A stretch of 15,184 nt of DNA, from contig JAGCJD010000170.1 of NCBI GenBank assembly GCA_017648425.1, positions 1-15,184 of the forward strand, written 5' to 3'. The position numbers and the translations under genes are program-made. The stretch comes from Clostridia bacterium. Its GTDB lineage: Bacteria; Bacillota; Clostridia; Oscillospirales; CAG-272. The notes under the pieces are model-generated. The model was not told the DNA's origin. It did no database searches and saw nothing but the letters and a program-made list of their open reading frames with translations. Position 1 is the stretch's first letter. Every line of letters starts with the position of its first letter. Shown here in pieces: positions 8,471-14,953 of this stretch.

Positions 8471-8864
8471 GCTTTTGGATATTTTTGCGCGGTTTTGCGC
8501 AGTCCTGCCTCCCTTAGTGGCAACCTTATATTTCTTTCCCGAGTGGATAGAAAAATCTCCCGGGGCGACCTTTTCGGGCACGACGCTTGTAATTGCGCTT
8601 ATATGTATGATACCGTTTTGGAAAAAGCTCTTTGATTTTGCAAAGAACTTTACATCAACGGCAATGCCTGTGTTTTGGCTGGTCGTTTTTGCCGTGTTTA
8701 TGATATTAAAAGAAATTGTAGATAAATTCATATATATCTCTCTTTTGGGATTGCTCGGTTCATTGATAAGCATGGGAGTTTGCTTTTGGAGAAATAAATA
8801 TGATACCAATAAAAAGATGAACAACGATGATGAGGATATGATCGAGGAGAACGATAATGAGTGA
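8448..8864 (+). CDS. Small four-helix membrane protein, holin-like
   Basis: The 138-residue protein has four hydrophobic stretches (about 16-33, 43-58, 73-88, 94-114) and ends in a hydrophilic, strongly acidic tail (NNDDEDMIEENDNE). Holins are typically 70-150 residues with one to four helices and a charged tail, so holin is a reasonable guess from size, topology and place after the tail genes. No holin family signature is evident. ATG 8448 is preferred because GGAGG (8434-8438) lies nine bases upstream; a TTG at 8442 would be too close to that site. Its 5' end overlaps the preceding gene by 23 bases and its 3' end overlaps the following one by 8, indicating coupled translation. Confidence 0.55.
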   Translation: MSNKLKYELLDIFARFCAVLPPLVATLYFFPEWIEKSPGATFSGTTLVIALICMIPFWKKLFDFAKNFTSTAMPVFWLVVFAVFMILKEIVDKFIYISLLGLLGSLISMGVCFWRNKYDTNKKMNNDDEDMIEENDNE

Positions 8865-9762
8865 TGAATACAATGACATTTCTGCATCAGAGAAGCGAAG
8901 GCAGACAAGGCGTGATCTGGAAAAAGGGATTATATCTAACGAGCCTGACAAAATACAGCTAAATGATATAATGCTTGCGGCATTGGTCATTATTGCCGCA
9001 ATAATATCGTTTACGGATTTTTCCTTTTCCTTGGGGGACATAAAGAACCTAACGGCATTGACCTTATTTCTATACATTATAACTATGTTCGTATATAGGA
9101 ACAGATACGCCAAGGGCAAGGGAAGAGGTAAGCAGGACGGTGAGTACAAAATGTCCTTGGGCAGTTACAGAGAGAAAAGGGATAGCATATATGACCGTAA
9201 TCTTGCGGGCAGTGTTCCAGCCTTTTGCACATATTACAAGCGCAAGGAATTAAGAGAATATCGAGAGAGCCTGCTATGTGATATTGAGATGAGCTATGAC
9301 GAATACAGAGAAAAATATATCACAATGCCTTATAAAACGCTAATGAAGCAGGAGCTTTCATACGAGGCGAAAAAGATAATAGCAAAATGTAACTCAGCCA
9401 AGTCACTAAAACTCTATCCCGGCATGATACTCAACGAGAACGGTGAGTACGACCGCGAGAAGCTTATCGGAAAGAGCGGACGAGAAAGAGAAAAGCAGGA
9501 CAAAAAGAAGCAAGCACTTACTCGCGCCGTTTATGTGTTCTTTGGAGCGATAATCGTATTTGATGTGATCCTGAATTTTTCCTGGATAACCGTGGCACAG
9601 TGGATAGTAAGAATGCTACCCGTGATATTGGCTATTATAAGCGGTGATGATGGCGGATACTGTAATATTACTGTTACGGAAACAAATTTCAAGAACGGTC
9701 AGATAAAGCTTATAAATCTGTTTGACGAGTATATTCTGAACGAAAAAAAGGACGGAGAATAG
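8857..9762 (+). CDS. Uncharacterised phage membrane protein with two helical hairpins
   Basis: The 301-residue protein begins with a hydrophilic N-terminus, then two membrane helices (about 38-55 and 62-80). A large basic, charged central domain (about 85-220) contains Y-R-E-K-R-D-S-I-Y-D and Y-D-E-Y-R-E-K-Y. A second pair of membrane helices follows (about 222-240 and 244-263), then a C-terminal soluble tail. GAGGAG precedes the ATG. I recall similar proteins of unknown function in gut Firmicute phages, but cannot verify this. It is the last plus-strand gene of the element. With the two preceding genes it forms an operon of membrane proteins in place of a recognisable endolysin. Possible roles are DNA entry through the inner membrane, lysis control or exclusion. 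Confidence 0.6.
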   Translation: MSDEYNDISASEKRRQTRRDLEKGIISNEPDKIQLNDIMLAALVIIAAIISFTDFSFSLGDIKNLTALTLFLYIITMFVYRNRYAKGKGRGKQDGEYKMSLGSYREKRDSIYDRNLAGSVPAFCTYYKRKELREYRESLLCDIEMSYDEYREKYITMPYKTLMKQELSYEAKKIIAKCNSAKSLKLYPGMILNENGEYDREKLIGKSGREREKQDKKKQALTRAVYVFFGAIIVFDVILNFSWITVAQWIVRMLPVILAIISGDDGGYCNITVTETNFKNGQIKLINLFDEYILNEKKDGE

Positions 9763-9772
9763 CAAAAAATAT

Positions 9773-9795
9773 ACCTCTGCGCAAAATAGAGAGGT
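9773..9795 (+). terminator. Weak hairpin after the phage operon
   Basis: ACCTCT (9773-9778) can pair with AGAGGT (9790-9795) around an 11-base loop just after the last phage gene. No T-run follows on the plus strand, so termination there is doubtful; the stronger hairpin downstream may also block plus-strand transcription. Confidence 0.25.
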
Positions 9796-9802
9796 GGATA
9801 TT

Positions 9803-9835
9803 AAAAAAAGAGGGGGAGCTTTTCAGCTCCCCCTC
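9803..9835 (-). terminator. Rho-independent terminator of the minus-strand DUF6514-like gene
   Basis: Bases 9810-9820 and 9825-9835 form a perfect 11-bp GC-rich stem with a four-base loop. On the minus strand the stem is followed by seven Ts (9809-9803). It begins six bases after the stop codon of the minus-strand gene, in textbook position. Confidence 0.9.
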
Positions 9836-9840
9836 GCGCC

Positions 9841-10119
9841 TTATGTAAGGCTGAGGCTTCCCTCGACCAGAAAGTCCTCGATAACATCGCCCAGGTGCTC
9901 GGGCGCGAGCTCCTCAGCAGTGCAAAGCTCGGCAAGTCTTTCGATCTCTGCACGGTTGGTTGAGATGTCGCTTACATGGGCGATCTCCTCATCGCCACAC
10001 ATGACGCTTATTCCGTAGGAAACATAGCTCGTTTCCTCGTTGCTAAGCTGTTCCTCAACGGCAACATAGCGGTAGCGCGCCTCCTGCGCTTGATTTTTTG
10101 TTGTTCTCTTGTCGGACAT
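9841..10119 (-). CDS. DUF6514-like small acidic protein at the element edge
   Basis: The 92-residue protein is read opposite to the phage operon. It has a strong ribosome binding site (AAGGAGGG, nine bases before the ATG) and its own terminator. The start is polar and basic; a central beta-type stretch (Y-V-S-Y-G-I-S-V-M) is followed by D-I-S-T-N-R-A-E-I and a C-terminal L-A-P-E-H-L-G-D-V-I-E-D-F-L helix. This combination matches what I remember of DUF6514, a family of about 100-residue Clostridia proteins with no known function. There are no membrane helices or catalytic motifs. Its placement between the late operon and the attachment junction is typical of a lysogeny-expressed accessory gene. 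It could alternatively be a host gene if the element ends earlier, but ATPase homology begins only after it. Confidence 0.7.
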   Translation of the reverse strand: MSDKRTTKNQAQEARYRYVAVEEQLSNEETSYVSYGISVMCGDEEIAHVSDISTNRAEIERLAELCTAEELAPEHLGDVIEDFLVEGSLSLT

Positions 10120-10171
10120 ATTTTGTCCCTCCTTAAAAAATATTTTTTTGAGTAAGATACAGCGGTATTTT

Positions 10172-10195
10172 TAGTGTCGGGAGGGACTGCCCATG
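10172..10195. other. Element-chromosome junction (putative attR) inside a P-type ATPase gene
   Basis: Reading the ATPase frame backwards from the ATG at 10193 gives P, L, G, E (10192-10181), exactly the end of the conserved PEGLP motif. The codon before is CGG (R) where family members have proline (CCN), then TGT, then a TAG stop at 10172. Homology therefore stops at or just before 10181. A change of CGG to CCG would restore proline, so the crossover may lie within or next to GGGAGGGACTGCCC (10179-10192). The exact core needs the left junction or an empty site. Confidence 0.7.
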
Positions 10196-11950
10196 ATGAT
10201 TGCTGTTGTGCTGTCCTCAAACATTCGCAGAATGGTGAGGGATAATGTTCTTGTAAGAAAGCCCGTGGGAATAGAGGCGGCGGGGAGCATGAATATGCTT
10301 TTTACGGACAAAACGGGTACTCTTACAGAGGGTAAAATGTCGCTTTGCGGATTGATAACGCCCGAGGGGCAGAGGCTGTCGGGCGTGGGAGCGCTTATAA
10401 AGAGGTCGGGTGAGGCGGGACGCTTATTTATTGAGAGCTGTCGGTGCAACACGGCGTCTGTTCTTTCAAATGGCGTTGCAGTGGGCGGAAACGGGACGGA
10501 TAGGGCTTTGCTTTCCTCGGTAAGCTCTTACTGTCGCGTAGCGCCGCCCGCTGTGCTCGGAAGGCTTCCCTTTGACAGCGCGGTGAAATATTCCTCTGCC
10601 GTGATAATGTGGGAAAAGCGGGAGCTGACACTGGTCAAGGGCGCACCTGAGATACTATTGCCAAATGTCACGCTCTGTCTTATGCCTGACGGATCGGAGG
10701 TCGATTTTTCGCCTTACAGAAGGGCATTTGAGAGTATGATAGATAACGCCTGCAATGAGGGGAAGCGAGTGCTTTTGGTGTGCTCATGTCACGGCAGAGT
10801 GTCGGCGCATTCAATGCCAAGGCTTACGCTTATTGCGGCGGCGTTGCTTGGCGATCCGCCCAGAAGCACGGCAAAGACCTCAGTCATGCAGTTGAAGGGC
10901 GCAGGGATAGGCGTTGTAATGATAACGGGTGACAGCAAGGCTACTGCCTCGGCAATTGCTAGGGCTTGCGGAATTATAGGAGCTGACAGAAATCTGGCGA
11001 TTGACGGCGAGGAGCTTGCGAGAATGAGTGACGAGCAGATCTCGGGAATACTACCAAGACTTGCCGTAGTGTCCCGTGCTCTGCCAACGGATAAGAGCCG
11101 ACTTGTACGCATAGCGCAGAGCAAGGAGCTTGTGGTTGGAATGACGGGTGACGGAATAAACGATGCTCCCGCGCTCAAGCTCGCAGATATAGGCTTTGCA
11201 ATGGGAGGCGGAACAGATGTCGCCAAGGATGCGGGTGATATTATAATTCTTGACAACAATCTTGCTTCTATCGTCAAAGCGGTGCTTTATGGAAGAAATA
11301 TATTCAAGAGCATTCGAAAATTCATAACGCTTCAGCTCACCATGAATTTTTGCGCGGTGGGAATATCTATGATAGGTCCTTTTATAGGCGTTGAAGCGCC
11401 CGTTACTGTTGTGCAGATGCTATGGATAAATATAATAATGGATACGCTCGGCGGTCTTGCCTTTGCGGGTGAAGCTCCGTCCGCGCTTTGCATGAGGGAA
11501 AAGCCCAAAAGGCGTGACGAGCCGATACTGAACGGGTATATGATAAATCAGATACTTATACTCGGTGGCGCTACCGTGGCGTTGTGCGCCTGCTTTTTAC
11601 TATCTCCCGATATAACCTTGCGCTTCCGATATGCTCCAAGCGGTATATATCACCTTACAGCGTTTTTTGCCTTGTTTATTTTTACATCGGTGTTTAATTG
11701 CTTTAATTGTCGCGGTGATAGGCTCAAAATGCTTTCGGGAATTTCAAAAAATCCCGCTTTTATAGCGATAATGCTGATGATTGCTATTGCGCAGGTAGTC
11801 TTTGTCTATCTTGGCGGAGAACTTTTGCGTACTGCTCCCCTTACGCTTTCCGAACTTTTATATACTCTTTTGCTTTCTCTGAGTGTTTTCCCGATAGAGT
11901 TTGTCCGTAGGCTTATATGGAGAGCCATTGGAAAGAAGAACGGATTTTAA
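10193..11950 (+). CDS. P2B-type calcium-transporting ATPase, 5' half missing at element junction
   Basis: This is the C-terminal 585-residue portion of a cation pump. Visible: the phosphorylation motif DKTGTLTEG (D39), G-N-G-T-D (about 101-105), KGAPE of the nucleotide-binding domain (K149), MITGDSKAT, and the hinge M-T-G-D-G-I-N-D-A-P (M317 to P326). Six membrane segments follow, including QMLWINIIMD (Q408-D417) whose N413 and D417 match calcium ligands of M6. The FNCFNCR segment in M8 and the Q-V-V-F-V-Y-L-G-G pattern fit the plasma-membrane (P2B) subfamily. The actuator domain and M1 to mid-M4 are absent, since homology begins at the EGLP of PEGLP (10181). A complete enzyme would be about 870 residues. 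The remaining frame has no frameshift or stop. GGGAGGG (10179-10185) could act as a chance ribosome binding site for the fragment, which should not transport. Precise excision would restore the gene. Confidence 0.88.
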   Translation: MMIAVVLSSNIRRMVRDNVLVRKPVGIEAAGSMNMLFTDKTGTLTEGKMSLCGLITPEGQRLSGVGALIKRSGEAGRLFIESCRCNTASVLSNGVAVGGNGTDRALLSSVSSYCRVAPPAVLGRLPFDSAVKYSSAVIMWEKRELTLVKGAPEILLPNVTLCLMPDGSEVDFSPYRRAFESMIDNACNEGKRVLLVCSCHGRVSAHSMPRLTLIAAALLGDPPRSTAKTSVMQLKGAGIGVVMITGDSKATASAIARACGIIGADRNLAIDGEELARMSDEQISGILPRLAVVSRALPTDKSRLVRIAQSKELVVGMTGDGINDAPALKLADIGFAMGGGTDVAKDAGDIIILDNNLASIVKAVLYGRNIFKSIRKFITLQLTMNFCAVGISMIGPFIGVEAPVTVVQMLWINIIMDTLGGLAFAGEAPSALCMREKPKRRDEPILNGYMINQILILGGATVALCACFLLSPDITLRFRYAPSGIYHLTAFFALFIFTSVFNCFNCRGDRLKMLSGISKNPAFIAIMLMIAIAQVVFVYLGGELLRTAPLTLSELLYTLLLSLSVFPIEFVRRLIWRAIGKKNGF

Positions 11951-12003
11951 AGTATTAAAAAAGAAGTGTAAATGAACTTTAAGTGAATTATTATACTGCG
12001 GTG

Positions 12004-12032
12004 TTGACAAAAATGCTCCGAGGATATATAAT
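12004..12032 (+). promoter_or_regulatory. Consensus sigma-A promoter of the LRR lipoprotein gene
   Basis: TTGACA (12004-12009) and TATAAT (12027-12032) are separated by exactly 17 bases, a perfect match to the vegetative consensus. Transcription would start near 12039, leaving a leader of about 28 bases containing the ribosome binding site (CGGAGG, 12057-12062). The gene is therefore expected to be transcribed independently of the disrupted ATPase. Confidence 0.88.
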
Positions 12033-12066
12033 AATGTTGTTAACAAAGCTAAGGACGGAGGATTTT

Positions 12067-13065
12067 ATGAAAAGATCCGCAATAATAATGGTCGTTTTGC
12101 TTATACTCACGCTCGCGCTTATGGCTTCATGCGCGGGTAAAGGTCAGGGTGACGAGAGCGAGGCGAAATATTTTAAGGTGACATTTAACTCCAATGGCGG
12201 AAGCGCTGTTGATTTTGCCACCGTCATAGAGGGCGGTACTGTGTCCGAGCCTGCTATACCGAGCCGTGACGGTTGGGTATTTTGCGGTTGGGTAGACGAA
12301 AAAGGTAACGCGTGGTCGTTTTCTACCGATAATGTGTCCTCGGATATTACGCTTACTGCAAAATGGCTTGAAAGCACGGCGGTATTCGATTACGGGCTTG
12401 TCGAGGGAATGGACGGTTGCGTGCTTATAACAAAGCTCAAAGCGGAATGTTACAGCACGGTAATAGTTCCCGAAACTATAAGCGGCCTTTCGGTCGTTGG
12501 AATTGGCGAGCAAGCATTTATCGAGGCGGGCTCATACAATGTTAAAAAAATAATACTTCCCGAGGCTGTTACGATAGTAGGGAAGAACGCGTTTAAGGAT
12601 TGCTCGGAGATTAAAATAGATGTAAAAGGAAAGCTGACGCGTGTTGACGAGGGCGCATTCTTTGGTTGCGCGGGACTTGAAGAGGTAGGATTTGGCGAGG
12701 GACTTATCCAGATAGGCGTGCAGGCGTTCAGTGGCTGTACGGGCATTGAAAGCATTGCTTTTCCGTCAAGTCTTGAAAATATAGAGGAAAACGCCTTTGA
12801 GAATTGCTCCTCACTTGTATATGTTGTACTTCATGAAAACACAAAAATATCGAACGGCGCGTTCATAGATTGTAGCTCCTTGGTTACCGTTTTTTATAAC
12901 GGTGACGCGGAGAGCTTTGGAGAGATATTTGCTGAGGAGAACGATGACCACGGAAACGAAAAAATAAAGAATGCCAAGCTTTATCTTTATTCCGAGGAAG
13001 AGCCATCGGCTGACGGAAGCTATTGGTATTTTGACGATAAGGGACGCATAAAGATCTGGAAATAA
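12067..13065 (+). CDS. BspA-type leucine-rich-repeat lipoprotein with a Flg_new/InlB-type domain
   Basis: The 332-residue protein is a predicted surface lipoprotein. Its signal peptide ends in LALMASC, giving a lipid-modified C22; the lipobox is slightly unusual because M is at -3. Residues about 36-97 form one Listeria-Bacteroides/InlB B-type repeat (V-T-F-N-S-N-G-G-S through D-I-T-L-T-A-K-W). From about 100 to 290 are BspA-type LRR_5 repeats with I-G-x-x-A-F, V-D-E-G-A-F-F-G-C and I-E-E-N-A-F-E-N-C patterns, and then a short Y/W-containing tail. Such proteins often mediate adhesion or surface binding in gut and oral bacteria, but the ligand cannot be read from sequence. ATG 12067 is chosen because CGGAGG precedes it and the signal peptide starts there; frame-compatible upstream codons precede the promoter's start site. 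Confidence 0.85.
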   Translation: MKRSAIIMVVLLILTLALMASCAGKGQGDESEAKYFKVTFNSNGGSAVDFATVIEGGTVSEPAIPSRDGWVFCGWVDEKGNAWSFSTDNVSSDITLTAKWLESTAVFDYGLVEGMDGCVLITKLKAECYSTVIVPETISGLSVVGIGEQAFIEAGSYNVKKIILPEAVTIVGKNAFKDCSEIKIDVKGKLTRVDEGAFFGCAGLEEVGFGEGLIQIGVQAFSGCTGIESIAFPSSLENIEENAFENCSSLVYVVLHENTKISNGAFIDCSSLVTVFYNGDAESFGEIFAEENDDHGNEKIKNAKLYLYSEEEPSADGSYWYFDDKGRIKIWK

Positions 13066-13091
13066 CGGCTGCTTTGGCGTAGGAGGTAAAA

Positions 13092-14213
13092 TTGAGTAAG
13101 AAAAAATGTAATTCAACAGCGGAATGTGCAAAAAAGACCTCGATAGGAGGTCAGGCTCTCATTGAGGGAATAATGATGAGAGGCCCTAAGCACAGCGCTA
13201 TGGCTGTAAGAGATCCCGATGGGGAGATAGTGCTTGAAAAATGGGAGAACAAGGTATCAAAGAGGTCAAAGGTATTTAAGCTTCCGATAATAAGAGGAGT
13301 GTTTAACTTTGCCGACTCCATGATAGCGGGATACAAGTGCCTTATGCGCTCCGCAGAGATAGCGGGGCTTGACGAGGAAGAGCCCAAGAGCAAAAAGAAA
13401 AAGACCGCCGAGGCGGTCGTTGAGGATAGCTGTGAGGTTATCGACACTAGTGCGTTGAGCGAGGAGAGCTCTGAGCAGGAAAGCGCTGAGAAGGTCAGCG
13501 AGGAAAAGAACGAGGAAAAGGGCAAGGAAAAGAGCAGCTCTGCGCTCATGTCTGCCATTATGGTCATATCAACGGTCATTGGAGTGGGACTTTCGATAGT
13601 GCTGTTTATAATGCTTCCTTCATTCATTTTTGAATGGATATCAAAGCTATTGCCCGCGCTAAAACCTCAGAATGCCGCGGCAGCTTCACTTATAAAATCG
13701 GTATTTGAGGGAGTTTTGCGTATAGCAGTGCTCGTGCTTTATATGCTTCTCGTTACGCTGATGAAGGATATAAGAAGAACATTCATGTACCACGGCGCGG
13801 AGCACAAGACGATATTCTGCTATGAGAGCGGAATGGAGCTGACTGTTGAGAATGTTAAGGCGCAAAGACGCTTCCACCCGAGATGCGGAACATCATTCTT
13901 AATACTCATGCTTATCGTTGGAATGATAATCTCATTCTTTATAGATCCATTGTTTTTAGCTATAACTAACAATGTTCCTCATGTTGCGGTGCGAACGCTT
14001 ATCAAGCTGTTGCTTCTTCCCATAACTATGGGTATAGGATACGAGCTGATAAAGATCGCGGGCAGACATCAGAATTGGTTTACCAGAATAATCTCAGCTC
14101 CGGGAATGTGGCTTCAACACATAACCGTGCTTGAACCGACTGACGATATGATAGAATGCGCTATCAAAGCGTTTGTTGAGGTCATTCCCGAGGACGAGAG
14201 CGATAAGTATTAA
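13092..14213 (+). CDS. yqhQ: YqhQ, DUF1385 family membrane protein
   Basis: The 373-residue protein has the DUF1385 hallmarks: G-G-Q-A-L-I-E-G-I-M-M-R-G-P near the N-terminus (residues 18-31), H-G-A-E-H-K (234-239) and R-F-H-P-R-C-G-T-S-F (260-269). The membrane helices are at about 152-180, 203-222, 268-288 and 310-330. The family is widely conserved in Firmicutes and its molecular function is not settled. Between the N-terminal domain and the first helix is a long low-complexity linker rich in E, K and S (about 93-150), longer than I would expect. Translation starts at TTG 13092, five bases after AGGAGG (13081-13086); there is no better in-frame ATG nearby. It lies 26 bases after the lipoprotein gene and may share its transcript. 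Confidence 0.88.
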   Translation: MSKKKCNSTAECAKKTSIGGQALIEGIMMRGPKHSAMAVRDPDGEIVLEKWENKVSKRSKVFKLPIIRGVFNFADSMIAGYKCLMRSAEIAGLDEEEPKSKKKKTAEAVVEDSCEVIDTSALSEESSEQESAEKVSEEKNEEKGKEKSSSALMSAIMVISTVIGVGLSIVLFIMLPSFIFEWISKLLPALKPQNAAAASLIKSVFEGVLRIAVLVLYMLLVTLMKDIRRTFMYHGAEHKTIFCYESGMELTVENVKAQRRFHPRCGTSFLILMLIVGMIISFFIDPLFLAITNNVPHVAVRTLIKLLLLPITMGIGYELIKIAGRHQNWFTRIISAPGMWLQHITVLEPTDDMIECAIKAFVEVIPEDESDKY

Positions 14214-14248
14214 AAAAATGCAGAACGCAAAGCGTTCTGCATTTTTTT
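14212..14248. terminator. Bidirectional rho-independent terminator between yqhQ and rubrerythrin
   Basis: GCAGAACGC (14220-14228) pairs with GCGTTCTGC (14232-14240) around a three-base loop. The stem is flanked by a run of As (14212-14218) and a run of Ts (14242-14248), so it can stop transcription from both sides. It sits directly between two convergent genes. Confidence 0.93.
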
Positions 14249-14263
14249 GTTTATATAAGCCTA

Positions 14264-14920
14264 TTAATAATTTTCGCAGTTCAATTCGAAGTAGCTCTGG
14301 GGATGAGCGCATACGGGGCAGAGATCGGGCGCGTTAGTGCCAACCATGATGTGTCCGCAGTTGCGGCACTCCCAAACCTTTACCTCGCTCTTTGCAAATA
14401 CCTGAGCGGTCTCAACATTTTTGAGCAGCGCGCGGTAACGCTCCTCGTGATGCTTTTCTATTGCAGCGACCATGCGGAACTTCTTTGCAAGCTCGTGGAA
14501 GCCTTCCTTTTCCGCAGTATCTGCAAATCCTGCGTACATATCCGTCCACTCATAATTCTCGCCGTTAGCAGCCTCGCAGAGGTTTTCTGCTGTATTACCA
14601 ATGCCGTTCAATTCCTTGAACCACATTTTTGCGTGCTCCTTTTCGTTTTCGGCGGTCTTGAGGAACAGAGCGGAGATCTGCTCATATCCCTCCTTCTTTG
14701 CAACAGATGCAAAATAGGTGTACTTGTTTCTTGCCTGAGATTCTCCTGCGAATGCAGCTTCAAGATTTTTTTCGGTCTGTGTTCCTGCATACTTGTTTGC
14801 GGGAGCTACCTCTACCTTTTCGAGCTTATCTCCGCTCATCTTGCAAACGGGGCAAACGGGCGTTTCTCCGCACGGTATCTCGAACTCAGCCTTGCAGACC
14901 TTACATTTGTACTTTGCCAT
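14264..14920 (-). CDS. rbr: Rubrerythrin with N- and C-terminal rubredoxin-like domains
   Basis: The 218-residue protein reduces hydrogen peroxide in anaerobes, using a diiron four-helix centre and rubredoxin-type iron. Domains: an N-terminal cysteine knuckle pair (C6-x2-C9, C23-x2-C26, with an extra C17), a ferritin-like domain (about 48-170) carrying G-E-S-Q-A-R (E60) and E-K-E-H (E93, H96) with later I-E-K-H-H-E-E-R-Y, and a C-terminal rubredoxin-like domain (C185-x2-C188, C201-x2-C204). The extra N-terminal domain differs from the classical two-domain layout and recalls desulforubrerythrin-like proteins. AGGAGG lies upstream of the ATG on the minus strand. The gene follows the lipid kinase gene by 33 bases, so the two may be cotranscribed. 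It ends at the shared bidirectional terminator. Confidence 0.95.
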   Translation of the reverse strand: MAKYKCKVCKAEFEIPCGETPVCPVCKMSGDKLEKVEVAPANKYAGTQTEKNLEAAFAGESQARNKYTYFASVAKKEGYEQISALFLKTAENEKEHAKMWFKELNGIGNTAENLCEAANGENYEWTDMYAGFADTAEKEGFHELAKKFRMVAAIEKHHEERYRALLKNVETAQVFAKSEVKVWECRNCGHIMVGTNAPDLCPVCAHPQSYFELNCENY

Positions 14921-14953
14921 GATATATATCCTCCTAAAATTAATTTTATTTTT

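Larger units (their letters stand above)
1..10180. mobile_element. Right end of a prophage or phage-derived integrated element
   Basis: The block contains a giant phage polyvalent protein, a BppU-type baseplate protein, a tail-fibre-like protein, an XkdX-like small protein and three small membrane proteins, all on the plus strand and mostly overlapping or nearly touching. This is the late structural end of a tailed phage. Past about 10180 all genes are ordinary chromosomal ones, and the first of these is an ATPase missing its 5' half. The integrase, capsid genes and the other end of the element must lie to the left, outside the window. I infer the right boundary from where ATPase homology begins; no second copy of an attachment core is visible, so the exact base is uncertain. 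A decayed element is possible, but every phage frame here is intact. Confidence 0.82.

Noticed and set aside
10793..11277. 162-codon minus-strand frame opposite the ATPase
   Set aside because: It is antisense to the conserved P-domain and hinge motifs, with alanine/serine shadow composition.
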